Origin: Zestomonas insulae
GTDB taxonomy: Bacteria; Pseudomonadota; Gammaproteobacteria; Pseudomonadales; Pseudomonadaceae
DNA: 64,000 bases
Direction: 5' to 3'
Assembly: GCF_016901015.1 (NCBI RefSeq)
Contig: NZ_JAFEUP010000008.1
Span: 1-64,000, forward strand
Shown: positions 26,808 to 36,005 of the stretch, piece by piece
Layout: each line of letters starts with the position of its first letter
Position numbering within the stretch: the first letter of the stretch is position 1
Notes under the pieces: generated by a model
The model's database searches: none
What the model was told of the DNA's origin: nothing
The model's input: only the letters and a program-made list of their open reading frames with translations
Made by a program: the position numbers and the translations under genes

Positions 26808-28994
26808 TTACAGCGCTTCGAGCTTGGCGTAGGCGAGCATCAGCCACTTGCTGCCTTCGTTCTCGAACTTCACCTGCACCCGCGCGTGGGCGCCGGAGCC
26901 TTCGAAGTTGAGGATCACCCCTTCGCCGAACAGCGCATGGCGCACCGCCTGGCCGAGGTTGAAGCCGGTGTCCGGTACTTCGGCGTTGGCGAACAGGCTG
27001 GCGTTGCGGCTGGTGTTGCCCAGCGCGGTCGGCCGGCTGACGCTGCCGGACAGGCGCACCTCCTGCATCAGCGCCGGGGGGATTTCGCGGACGAAGCGCG
27101 ACACCTTGTTGTAGGTCTCGCTGCCGTACAGCCGGCGGGTTTCCGCGTAGCTGATCACCAGGTGCTGCATGGCGCGGGTCACGCCGACGTAGGCCAGGCG
27201 GCGTTCCTCTTCCAGGCGGCCGGGTTCTTCCAGGCTCATCTTGTGCGGAAACAGCCCCTCTTCCAGGCCGACCAGGAACACCATGGGGAATTCCAGGCCC
27301 TTGGCGCTGTGCAGGGTCATCATCTGGATGCAGTCTTCCTCGGGGCCGGCCTGGGTGTCGCCGGCCTCCAGCGAGGCGTGGCCGAGGAAGGCCTGCAGCG
27401 GAGTCAGGTCTTCCTCGCTCTCCTCGTGCTCGAAGGCGCGCGCGGCGCTGACCAGTTCCTCGAGGTTTTCCACCCGCGCCTGGCCTTTCTCGCCTTTCTC
27501 TTCCTTGTGGTAGGTGATCAGCCCGGTCTGCTCGATGACCATCTGCGTCATCAGGTGCAGCGACAGGCTTTCCACCTTGAGCGCCAGCTCGTCAACCAGC
27601 TGCACGAAGGCATTCAGCGCGCTGGCCGCGCGGCCGTTGACCAGCTTGTTGCCGACCGCCTGGTGCAGCGCGCTCCACAGCGACAGGTTGTGCTCGCGGG
27701 CCAGCTCGCGCAGGGTCTCGACGGTCTTCTCGCCGATGCCGCGCGGCGGCAGGTTGATGATCCGCTCCAGCGCCGCGTCGTTGTCGCGGCCGTCGAGCAG
27801 GCGCAGGTAGGCCACCGCATTCTTGATCTCGGCACGCTCGAAGAAGCGCTGGCCGCCGTAGATGCGGTAGGGAATCTTCTCGCGCAGCAGGGCTTCTTCG
27901 AGCACCCGCGACTGGGCGTTGGAGCGGTACAGGATGGCGATTTCGCGGCGCGCCAGGCCCTTGCGCAGCGCGCTCTCGATGCTCTCGACCACGTAGCGCG
28001 CTTCGTCGTGCTCGTTGAACGCGGCGTACAGGGCGATCGGCTCGCCGTCGCCGTCCTCGGTCCACAGCTCCTTGCCCAGGCGCCCCTGGTTGTTGGCGAT
28101 CAGCGCGTTGGCGGCCTTGAGGATGCCGGCGGTGGAGCGGTAATTCTGCTCCAGGCGGATCAGCTCGCAGTCGGGGAAGTCGCTGGAGAACTGCTGGATG
28201 TTCTCGATCTTGGCGCCGCGCCAGCCGTAGATCGACTGGTCGTCATCGCCGACCACCATCAGGCTGTCGCCGCCCTTGGCCAGGTGCTGCAGCCAGGCGT
28301 ACTGCACGGCGTTGGTGTCCTGGAACTCGTCGACCAGGATGTGCCGGAAGCGCCGCCGGTAGTGCTCGAGCAGGCTCGGGTGGTCGCGCCACAGGTCGAG
28401 CGCGCGCAGCAGCAGCTCGGAGAAGTCGATCACCCCGGTGCGCGCGCAGGCCGCTTCGTAGGCCTCGTAGATGCTGCGCATGGTGGCAAGGAACAGGTCG
28501 CCGCTGGCCTGGATGTGCTGCGGACGCAGGCCCTCGTCCTTCTGCCCGTTGATGAACCACTGCGCCTGGCGCGCCGGCCAGCGCTGCTCGTCGAGGCCGA
28601 GGTCGCGGATCACCCGCTTGACCAGGCGCTGCTGATCGTCGGAATCGAGGATCTGGAAGTTCTGGCTGAGCCCGGCTTCCTGCCAGTGCGCGCGCAGCAG
28701 GCGGTGGGCCAGGCCGTGGAAGGTGCCGACCCACATGCCGGCCGGGTTCTGACCGAGCAACTGCTCGATGCGATGGCGCATCTCGGCGGCGGCCTTGTTG
28801 GTGAAGGTCACCGCCAGCAGGCTGTGCGGCGAGGCCTTCTCGATCTGGATCAGGAAGGCGATGCGGTGCACCAGCACGCGGGTCTTGCCCGAGCCGGCGC
28901 CGGCCAGCACCAGCTGGCGGCCCAGCGGTGCGGCGACGGCGCGGCATTGGGCATCATTGAGGGAAGCGAGGAGCAGTTCGGGATCGTTCAGCAT
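26808..28994 (-). CDS. uvrD: DNA helicase II UvrD
   Basis: A 728-residue SF1A 3'-5' helicase that acts in nucleotide excision repair and mismatch repair by unwinding the damaged strand. Walker A AGAGSGKT is at 31-38. Motif Ia TFTNKAAAEM, motif II VDEFQDTN, motif III DDDQSIYGWRGA and motif VI VGVTRAMQ are all in order. The C-terminal Tudor-like RNA polymerase-binding region ends with ARVQVKFENEGSKWLMLAYAKL. Length is that of the Pseudomonas protein. Intact and oriented as at PA5443. Confidence 0.96.
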   Translation of the reverse strand: MLNDPELLLASLNDAQCRAVAAPLGRQLVLAGAGSGKTRVLVHRIAFLIQIEKASPHSLLAVTFTNKAAAEMRHRIEQLLGQNPAGMWVGTFHGLAHRLLRAHWQEAGLSQNFQILDSDDQQRLVKRVIRDLGLDEQRWPARQAQWFINGQKDEGLRPQHIQASGDLFLATMRSIYEAYEAACARTGVIDFSELLLRALDLWRDHPSLLEHYRRRFRHILVDEFQDTNAVQYAWLQHLAKGGDSLMVVGDDDQSIYGWRGAKIENIQQFSSDFPDCELIRLEQNYRSTAGILKAANALIANNQGRLGKELWTEDGDGEPIALYAAFNEHDEARYVVESIESALRKGLARREIAILYRSNAQSRVLEEALLREKIPYRIYGGQRFFERAEIKNAVAYLRLLDGRDNDAALERIINLPPRGIGEKTVETLRELAREHNLSLWSALHQAVGNKLVNGRAASALNAFVQLVDELALKVESLSLHLMTQMVIEQTGLITYHKEEKGEKGQARVENLEELVSAARAFEHEESEEDLTPLQAFLGHASLEAGDTQAGPEEDCIQMMTLHSAKGLEFPMVFLVGLEEGLFPHKMSLEEPGRLEEERRLAYVGVTRAMQHLVISYAETRRLYGSETYNKVSRFVREIPPALMQEVRLSGSVSRPTALGNTSRNASLFANAEVPDTGFNLGQAVRHALFGEGVILNFEGSGAHARVQVKFENEGSKWLMLAYAKLEAL

Positions 28995-29174
28995 CGCGGC
29001 ATTCTAGGGGGTGGGGCGGGGCGGGGCAAACCGCGCCGGCCAGCGGTGGCAGACGCTTCGCTCAACTAAAGATTGGTGCGGTGAATGTTGCGCCCATTTG
29101 AGTATTGGGGCATGCGAGCGGCTCGGTTATGCTCCCGCTCTCCCCTAGGCCGAACTATTACAAGAACAGCGCCT

Positions 29175-32060
29175 ATGAACGTTTCTTCGAAGCCCGTGCG
29201 CAACGGGCTGTCAGTGGACGCCGATCGCGAAATCCGCCAGCAGTTTGCCGCGGAGCTCGCCGTCGAACGCACGCGCCTGCTCTACCAGGGCTCGCGCATT
29301 CCCACCCTGTTCATGTTGCTCAGCGGTCTGGCCAGTGCGGTGCTCATGTGGAATGAGCGGCAGAGTGTGTGGCTGTCCGGCTGGCTGCTGACCCTGGTGC
29401 TGCTCGCGGTGCTGCGCCTGATTCAGGTGTCGGCCTTCAACCTCGCCTTGCCGAGCCGGCAGAGCAAGCCGCACTGGCGACGCATGTTCCTGCTCGGCGC
29501 CGCGGCGTCCGGGCTGACCCTGGCCGCCGGCGCCATCGCCTTGGTGCCCGCCGATGCCTTCATCCAGCAGGCCATGGTGTTCGGTCTGATTGCCGCGGCG
29601 ATCCTCTCCGCCAGCGTCGCCTATGCGATCAGCCTGCCGGCCTTCCTCAGCTTCGCCCTGCCGTGCCTGCTACCCTCGGTCAGCTACTTGCTGGGCAGCG
29701 GCCACGAGATGCTGCGTGGCTGGGGCCTGCTCGCCGCGATCCTGCTGGTGGCGCTGATGGTGGTGGCGCTGCAGGTCAATCGCCTGGTGCAGCGCAGCCT
29801 GCTGCAGCGCTTCCACAACCTGGCGCTGATCCAGCACCTCGAGCAGGCCAAGCTGCAGTCCGACGGCCTCAACCTCGAGCTGGCCCACGAGATCGAACAG
29901 CGCCGCCGTGCCGAGCGCGAGCTGCGCCAGGCGCATGACGAGCTGGAGCAGCGCGTGGTGCAGCGCACCCGCGAGCGCGACGCCGCCGGCCACGCGCTGA
30001 GTGAGAGCGAGGAGCGCCTGGGCCTGGCTCTGGAAGCCAGCGAGCTGGGGCTGTGGGACTGGGACCTGGTCACCGACGAGGTGCACCACTCGCACCTGCA
30101 GGAAATCTTTGGCATCGACCCGCAGGAAGTGACGGGGGTGCTCAGCCATCTCAAGCCGCGCCTGCACCCCGACGATCTGCCGGCACTGCGCCGTGCGCTG
30201 GTCGAGCACATGAAGGGCCTCACCGACGGCTACCAGATCGAGTACCGCGTGCGGCATGCCGACGGCCACTGGGTGTGGGTCGAGGACCGCGGCCGCGGCG
30301 TCGACCGCGATGCCGAGGGCAGGGTGGTGCGCATGCTCGGCACCCGTCGCGACATCAGCCACTGGAAGAACCGCGAGGAAGAACAGCGCCTGTCGGCGAT
30401 GGTCTTCGAGGCCGCGCACGAAGGCATCGTGGTGCTGGACACCGACTACCAGGTGCTGGCGGTCAACCGCGCGTTCAGCCAACTGACCGGTTTCCGTGCC
30501 GAGGACCTGGTCGGCCGGCTGGTCAACGACATCGTCGGCGATCGCGAAAGCCGCCAGCGCTACTCGCAGATTCGCCAGGAGTTCGAGGTCAGCGGCAGCT
30601 GGCAGGGCGAGCTGATCTCCAGTCGCAAGAACGGCGAACTTTATCCGCAGTGGCTGCAGCTCAACGCGGTGCGCGACCGCCAGGGCCAGGTCATTCACAT
30701 CGTCGGCTTCTTCGCCGACCTCAGTGCGCGGCGCGAGGCCGAGGAACGCCTGCGCTACCTGTCGCAGTACGACGACCTCACCGGCCTGGCCAATCGCTCG
30801 CTGTTCAAGGAACGCCTGCACCAAGCCGGCGAACGCGCGCGGCAGAGCGGCCGCAGCCTGGCGCTGCTGCACATCGACCTGGACCGCTTCAAGCTGCTCA
30901 ACGACAGCCTCGGCCATGAAGTCGCCGACCAGCTGCTGCGCCAGATGAGCCGCCGGCTGACCCAGGCGGTGCCAGAAGCGGACACCATCGCGCGGCTGTC
31001 CGGCGACGAATTCGCCGTGCTGCTGGATTCCTACGTCAGCCTGTCGAGCCTGGCGCGCACCGCCAGCCGTCTGCTCGCCAAGCTGCGCGTGCCGATGAGC
31101 GTCGGCGGCCACGAGCTGGTGGTCAGCGCCTCGCTGGGCATCAGCCTGCTGCCGGAAAACGCGCGTGAGATTTCCACCCTGGTCAGTCAGGCTGGCATGG
31201 CCATGCAACACGCCAAGCACCTCGGCGGCAACACCTTCCAGTTCTTCACCGACAACCTGCAGGCCTGCACGGTCGAGCGCCTGCAACTGGAAAACCAGCT
31301 GCGCAAAGGCATCGAGCAGGGCCAGCTGGAGGTGTTCTATCAGCCCAAGCTGTGTCTCGCCGACGACAGCATCAATTCGGCGGAAGCGCTGGTGCGCTGG
31401 CGCCGTCCGGAGCAGGGCCTGGTGTCGCCCGGCGACTTCATCGGCCTGGCCGAGGAGACCGGGCTGATCGGCGCGATCGGCGAGTTCGTGCTGCGCAAGG
31501 CCTGCCAGCAGGCGCGCGACTGGCAACGCCAGGGACTGGCCGATCTGCGCGTGTCGGTGAACATCTCGGTGCACCAGCTGCGCAAGGGCAACCTCACCAG
31601 CCTGGTGCGCCAGGTGCTGGATGAAACCGGCCTGCCGGCGCGCCTGCTCGAGCTGGAGCTGACCGAGAGCCAGCTGCTCGACAATGTCGAAAACGTCATC
31701 ACCACCTTCCGCCAGCTGCGCGAACTGGGGGTCAAGCTGGCGATCGACGACTTCGGCACCGGCTACTCCTCGCTGAGTTACCTGAAGCGCTTCCCGGTCG
31801 ACTACGTGAAGATCGACCAGACCTTCATCCGCGACCTCTCGGTGGGCGGCGAGGATGCGGCGATCACCCGGGCGATCATCGCCATGGCCCACAGCCTGGA
31901 GCTCAAGGTGGTCGCCGAGGGCGTGGAAACCCAGGCGCAGATGGACTTCCTCAAGTCGCAGCAGTGCGACGAAGTGCAGGGCTACCTGATCAGCCGGCCG
32001 GTCGAGGCGCAGGTCTTCGTCGAACTGCTCAAGGAGCAGGCCGCCACGCTCTGGCGGTAA
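29175..32060 (+). CDS. Membrane PAS-GGDEF-EAL cyclic-di-GMP protein
   Basis: A 961-residue protein. The N-terminal region (about 40-210) has several membrane helices and is followed by a coiled coil. Two PAS domains follow (about 280-400 and 405-520). The diguanylate cyclase domain (about 530-690) has SGDEF instead of GGDEF near residue 608 and lacks an RxxD inhibitory site in front. The EAL domain (about 710-955) keeps EALVRW near 736, DDFGTGYSS, KIDQTFI and VVAEGVET, so it is likely an active phosphodiesterase. Start ATG at 29175 follows a short AGCGCCT stretch; a longer frame has no better ribosome site. Position matches PA5442. Confidence 0.9.
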   Translation: MNVSSKPVRNGLSVDADREIRQQFAAELAVERTRLLYQGSRIPTLFMLLSGLASAVLMWNERQSVWLSGWLLTLVLLAVLRLIQVSAFNLALPSRQSKPHWRRMFLLGAAASGLTLAAGAIALVPADAFIQQAMVFGLIAAAILSASVAYAISLPAFLSFALPCLLPSVSYLLGSGHEMLRGWGLLAAILLVALMVVALQVNRLVQRSLLQRFHNLALIQHLEQAKLQSDGLNLELAHEIEQRRRAERELRQAHDELEQRVVQRTRERDAAGHALSESEERLGLALEASELGLWDWDLVTDEVHHSHLQEIFGIDPQEVTGVLSHLKPRLHPDDLPALRRALVEHMKGLTDGYQIEYRVRHADGHWVWVEDRGRGVDRDAEGRVVRMLGTRRDISHWKNREEEQRLSAMVFEAAHEGIVVLDTDYQVLAVNRAFSQLTGFRAEDLVGRLVNDIVGDRESRQRYSQIRQEFEVSGSWQGELISSRKNGELYPQWLQLNAVRDRQGQVIHIVGFFADLSARREAEERLRYLSQYDDLTGLANRSLFKERLHQAGERARQSGRSLALLHIDLDRFKLLNDSLGHEVADQLLRQMSRRLTQAVPEADTIARLSGDEFAVLLDSYVSLSSLARTASRLLAKLRVPMSVGGHELVVSASLGISLLPENAREISTLVSQAGMAMQHAKHLGGNTFQFFTDNLQACTVERLQLENQLRKGIEQGQLEVFYQPKLCLADDSINSAEALVRWRRPEQGLVSPGDFIGLAEETGLIGAIGEFVLRKACQQARDWQRQGLADLRVSVNISVHQLRKGNLTSLVRQVLDETGLPARLLELELTESQLLDNVENVITTFRQLRELGVKLAIDDFGTGYSSLSYLKRFPVDYVKIDQTFIRDLSVGGEDAAITRAIIAMAHSLELKVVAEGVETQAQMDFLKSQQCDEVQGYLISRPVEAQVFVELLKEQAATLWR

Positions 32061-32202
32061 CAGTCCGCCGCGCGCGGTGACGTTGCCGCGCGTTTCGCCC
32101 AATCAAAGATGGCTGTGCGCTGGTGGGCCTTCACCCCATGCTCGGCGGGGTCGCGGTGCGCCACCGCGCTGTCGCTGGATTGGTCGGAGAAGGATTCCCT
32201 GT

Positions 32203-32874
32203 ATGGCAAAAAAGCCTGACCTGAGTATCGCAATGCGCCTGCTGCTCGCGGCGCAGGGTGCCGCGCCGCTGGCCCTGAAAGTGCCTGTGGTCCTGCAGCT
32301 CGGCCCACAGCGCGCGGCGCAGCTGGCGCCGCATATGGCGGCCGCGCAACTGCGCGAGCTGATCGTCGCCCTGCCCATCGAGTTTCTCGCCCAGGCCGTG
32401 GTGCACCTCGATCCGCGGCGCATTCTCGAGGCCTACCTCAGCCTGCCCGACAGCCTGCACCTCGAGGTCGCCCGCCAGCTGTGCGTCGACCGCGAATTCG
32501 CTACCGCCGCACGCTATGCCGAATGCCTGTCGGCCAAGCAGGTCAAGGTGCTGATCTTCGGCCTCAACTCGCCGGAAAACGTCCTGCAGATCGCCCGCCA
32601 CATTCGCGACATGGACCTGATTGTGCAGGCGCTGCGCACCTTCTCCAGCGGCTATCTGGGCAAGCTCACCGAAGCGGCCATCGCCGACGGCAATCCTGCG
32701 GTGGCTGTGCGCGTACTGAGCGGTTTACCGCTTCAGCGGCAGGCGGATGTGTGTGAGGAATTGCGGAACACCACGCTAAAGTTGCTGTATCCGGAGCTGT
32801 TAAGAGCAAGCAACAACGCCCTCGGAACGCATTTTTCGTTACGACTTAAAGAGGCAACAGATACTCTTGGCTGA
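32203..32874 (+). CDS. Conserved hypothetical alpha-helical repeat protein
   Basis: A 223-residue protein with no signal peptide, built of short amphipathic helices (QLGPQRAAQLAPHMAAAQLR, LPIEFLAQAVVHLDPRR, LPDSLHLEVARQL), somewhat like the N-terminal superhelix of MgtE or FliG-type proteins. Position in Pseudomonas gene order is after the PAS-GGDEF-EAL gene, as at PA5441, suggesting a conserved partner. Function unknown. ATG at 32203 with GGAGAAGGA upstream. The last 45 codons (from about 32740) are poorer in G+C than the rest and run into the T6SS cassette, so the C-terminus may have been replaced at the junction. Confidence 0.72.
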   Translation: MAKKPDLSIAMRLLLAAQGAAPLALKVPVVLQLGPQRAAQLAPHMAAAQLRELIVALPIEFLAQAVVHLDPRRILEAYLSLPDSLHLEVARQLCVDREFATAARYAECLSAKQVKVLIFGLNSPENVLQIARHIRDMDLIVQALRTFSSGYLGKLTEAAIADGNPAVAVRVLSGLPLQRQADVCEELRNTTLKLLYPELLRASNNALGTHFSLRLKEATDTLG

Positions 32875-32894
32875 GTAGCAAGATCGTTTCCGAA

Positions 32895-33401
32895 TTATTC
32901 AGCCAAATACAATAGTTTTAAGGATTTACCATCGAATTCGTAGTAACGAGTTCGATCCTTGCGCGGAATCGGTTCATTGTTTAATCCAAGCTCCGGATCG
33001 GCAGCAATGCCACTGATAATTATTAATCGGCTATTTTCCTGAAATATCGCATCAAATGCACTTGTGCCATCTTCGCTTAGGATCAGGTAGGCGTTTGGTA
33101 GCCCCGTCACGGCGCGCCCGGATTTGGCATCAAGTATCTCGCCGCAGATAGCGCCTCCCCCACAGCCGCTAGTGAGAACTATATAGTGACCTGCAAAATT
33201 CGCCGGTTGCTTTGCCGCCTGCTCCCGAAGATCCGACTGCGCATCATCGCTCTGCCTTCCTGCGGCCGCGGCGTTGCTCGTATCGTCGAAAATTGCTAGG
33301 ACTTTGTAGTCATCGAAGCGTGGTTCTGCGGCAGAGCAGAGCAGTGCAGGGAGCAGGGCTCCAAGAAGAATTAGCTTTTGCAGGATTGATTTACTTGCCA
33401 T
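32895..33401 (-). CDS. Probable T6SS immunity protein (signal-peptide protein)
   Basis: A 168-residue protein with an N-terminal signal peptide (KLILLGALLPALLCSAAEP) and a mature domain containing TSGCGGGAICGEILD and SRLIIISGIAAD. It begins inside the end of the effector gene (starts overlap by eleven bases), a classic toxin-immunity arrangement, and an exported protein is expected if the toxin acts on peptidoglycan in the periplasm. I recognise no family. I chose the ATG at 33401 because the signal peptide starts there; an ATG twelve codons further up would prepend charged residues. Low G+C, like the effector end. Immunity is inferred from context, not similarity. Confidence 0.65.
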   Translation of the reverse strand: MASKSILQKLILLGALLPALLCSAAEPRFDDYKVLAIFDDTSNAAAAGRQSDDAQSDLREQAAKQPANFAGHYIVLTSGCGGGAICGEILDAKSGRAVTGLPNAYLILSEDGTSAFDAIFQENSRLIIISGIAADPELGLNNEPIPRKDRTRYYEFDGKSLKLLYLAE

Positions 33402-35976
33402 TTCTTTTGGACTCGTTGAGTGCGCAGACCATTTCATCCGGCAAAATATGCGCGGAGTTTAAACCGTCGCCAGCGTAGTACGACTGACCTTCATAGCTGG
33501 CAGTACGGGGTAGAAAGATTTTCTTTCCTCCTTCTCTTGCGATTTTTCCGTCTTTATCCCGTTTCAGGGTAGGGCTGATACTTCTTCCTTTCCGGACCCC
33601 TGCGGATGCAAATTCCATTGCCCAAGCGTATATCGCATCCTCAACACTGCCTTCACCTTCAAGGAAGTTGATCAATGCTTTGCGCTTAATTTTTATTAAG
33701 TATTCTTCGAAGATTTTATCTTGCGTCGCCTCGTCAAATTTTATTGAGGTGTCAAGGTTCAAGTGCTTTATTGCGGCAGCCAGCGTGTCCGGAATTAATT
33801 GATACCTGCCAATGGCAAACATTTCCCGAGCGGCTTGCTTTTCCTGCACTTGCGAAATCGTCAGGGAGGTTAAATTGGTCTTATAAAAAGATCGCAGCGG
33901 TGCCGGCGTCGTACGGTTGTACGCTGAGTAATCGTTCTTTGACTCTACCTTTCCGAGCAGGTCTGCAAATTTGCTGCGAGCCCAGCCGCTTTTTCCTCGT
34001 TGGGCATTGAAGGTGTTGAGCAGCGCGAGCGGATGGAAGTGATTCGTCGGTCCGCCAGGTAATCCAGCTTCTGCCCACCACGACAGATGCTTGATTCGTT
34101 TCTTTTCTTCCGCCCACTGCACGTTAGATTGTCCCGGAGCTCCACTCATGATCGGCTCGAGCGCTTCCCACCGTTCAGGGCTCCAACCCCACTCGCTTTC
34201 ATAGCGCACGATCAGGCGCGAAATCGCTTGTGCGCTCCAGGGCTTTTCCAGCGACGTGCGGATTTCCGCAGGGGCGAGCTGTTTATCGCGATTGCTATCG
34301 ATGATCTGTCGCAAGCGCTGGTAAATCGGGCTGAGGCTGGCTCGTTCGATTTGCGCGCGGTAGGTGCTTCGCTCGGCGGCACTCAACTGACCGCAGGCGT
34401 CGAGTTGCAGAGCCAGATGGTCGATTGGTTGGCAGGTCTCCTCCAGGCAGTCGAAGCCTTCCCATTCCCAGGGGCTGTGGCGGGTGGTGATCAGCTCTTG
34501 TTCGGCCAGCCAGCCATTGATGGGTTGGCCGGCTTGGTCGACCAGCAGGTTGTCCAGGCGCCACCAGCGGACAACGCGCGGTTCGCGACTGCCGGGGACG
34601 TTGTAGCTGACCTGCTGCTTGTGAGTGGCCGGCAAGCTGTCCAGATAGCTGATCGGCAGGGTGAGATCGACGCCAATGGTTGCGCCGCGCATACAGATAT
34701 CCGGGGTTGTGCCCTCCCGGTGGGGGATCAGCTGGCTGGCGCCCTTGTGGATTTTCAGCAGGGTTTTCTGACTGTCCGGCAGCAGGGCTGCCAGTTGGCG
34801 GCACTGGTTGATGAACGCGGGGACGTCATCGCAGCTGAAGGTTTCCAGATGCAGCAGCGGCGCCGCGCGGCCCTGGTTGTGGTTCCGGTAGTGGCCGAGA
34901 TGGCCGACCAGCTCGCCCGCCTTGATCGGTTGCGGTTTTGCCAGCACGTGCACGCGGTTAAGCGTGGGAGTCGTCAGCTGCGGTCGCAGCGAGGCGAAGT
35001 GCACATAGCCGCGCAGGTGATTGGCGCTGCCGGGCGTCAGCGGGGTGTGTTCCTGGCCGCTGACGATGCGCTCGAGCTGGCGATAGTCACCCATGCCGGG
35101 AGCCAGCGTGAGGGTCGCTTCGGCGGGTAGCACGCCGGTTACCGGGGCGACTGATTTGGCGCTTTGGCGCACGTTCAGGCCCTGTCCCGGCAGCAGCGTC
35201 GGGTCATGATCGTTGGCACGCGCGCCGACCAGGTAGACGTCCGCCTCGGCGCTGCGCTCCAGTTCGCCGATGAATACCCAGCCGCTGCAGCTGGCCTGTG
35301 CGGGGAACAGCTGGCCGTCGATGACTTGCAGCAGGCGGCGCCAGTTGGCGTTGCCGGGGGCCGTCTCGCCCACCCGCACGGTGCAGCCTTTCGGCAACAG
35401 GGCGATCTTGCGCGAGTGCTCGACGTGGCCGGGCGCGGCGGCGCGCACGAACAGCCCGCGAAAGGCATCGCGGGCCTTGTCCGGCTGGATGCGGTAGTGC
35501 ACCGGACCGAGGAAGGCCGCGGGTGCGGCCGCACCGGGTTGCTGGTAGCCGGCCCAGTCCTGAAGGTGCATGTAGAGGCTGTAGAAGGTCAGCTCGGGGA
35601 TGCGCGTGCAGAGCTTGTCCTGCGGTACCGGCATTTCCAGGCGATGGCGGACCAGCACGAAACCGGTCGAGTAGGTCGCCGTGCCTGTTTCGTACTGGCT
35701 GGTGGGGTAGCGCTCATCGATGCGGTAGGCGATCACTTCGCCGTCGGCGATGCAGTGCACGCTGCTTTGCTCGAGCAGGCCCGCGGTTCCGTCGTCGAAA
35801 TGCACGCCACCGTGCCAGAGGCCGTTGTCGGCCAGCGGATAGGCACCGCCATGGGCGCCCGCCAAGGCGCGGTAGTAGAGCAGCGGGTCGCTGACTGCTT
35901 GTGGGAGGGCGCCGGGGCTCGCGCCCTTGGCCTTGAAGGGGAACGCCCAGCGTTCGATTTTCGCGAGTTTGTCCAT
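33391..35976 (-). CDS. Candidate T6SS peptidoglycan-degrading effector (M23-like, EF-hand, muramidase)
   Basis: An 861-residue protein downstream of vgrG. Residues about 45-380 look like a metallopeptidase M23-type fold with possible remnants (GLWHGGVHF at 52-60, LLHLETF at 374-380) separated by SH3-like sequence. An EF-hand (DSNRDKQLAPAE, 560-571) fits the calcium loop D-x-N-x-D...E. The C-terminal region (about 650-861) has KVESKND with a likely catalytic Glu (near 678) and AIGRYQLIP (721-729), a pattern of lambda-endolysin/lytic-transglycosylase-type muramidases. Start chosen at ATG 35976; a GTG at 36009 overlapping the vgrG stop is an alternative but lacks a ribosome site. Delivery by VgrG and the muramidase activity are inferred. 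Confidence 0.72.
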   Translation of the reverse strand: MDKLAKIERWAFPFKAKGASPGALPQAVSDPLLYYRALAGAHGGAYPLADNGLWHGGVHFDDGTAGLLEQSSVHCIADGEVIAYRIDERYPTSQYETGTATYSTGFVLVRHRLEMPVPQDKLCTRIPELTFYSLYMHLQDWAGYQQPGAAAPAAFLGPVHYRIQPDKARDAFRGLFVRAAAPGHVEHSRKIALLPKGCTVRVGETAPGNANWRRLLQVIDGQLFPAQASCSGWVFIGELERSAEADVYLVGARANDHDPTLLPGQGLNVRQSAKSVAPVTGVLPAEATLTLAPGMGDYRQLERIVSGQEHTPLTPGSANHLRGYVHFASLRPQLTTPTLNRVHVLAKPQPIKAGELVGHLGHYRNHNQGRAAPLLHLETFSCDDVPAFINQCRQLAALLPDSQKTLLKIHKGASQLIPHREGTTPDICMRGATIGVDLTLPISYLDSLPATHKQQVSYNVPGSREPRVVRWWRLDNLLVDQAGQPINGWLAEQELITTRHSPWEWEGFDCLEETCQPIDHLALQLDACGQLSAAERSTYRAQIERASLSPIYQRLRQIIDSNRDKQLAPAEIRTSLEKPWSAQAISRLIVRYESEWGWSPERWEALEPIMSGAPGQSNVQWAEEKKRIKHLSWWAEAGLPGGPTNHFHPLALLNTFNAQRGKSGWARSKFADLLGKVESKNDYSAYNRTTPAPLRSFYKTNLTSLTISQVQEKQAAREMFAIGRYQLIPDTLAAAIKHLNLDTSIKFDEATQDKIFEEYLIKIKRKALINFLEGEGSVEDAIYAWAMEFASAGVRKGRSISPTLKRDKDGKIAREGGKKIFLPRTASYEGQSYYAGDGLNSAHILPDEMVCALNESKRNGK

Positions 35977-36005
35977 GCGTGGCGGTCCAGTCCGTTGGCG
36001 AGCAG

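Noticed and set aside
29670..32102. An 810-codon minus-strand open frame
   Set aside because: It is the antisense of the PAS-GGDEF-EAL gene, with no recognisable domain.
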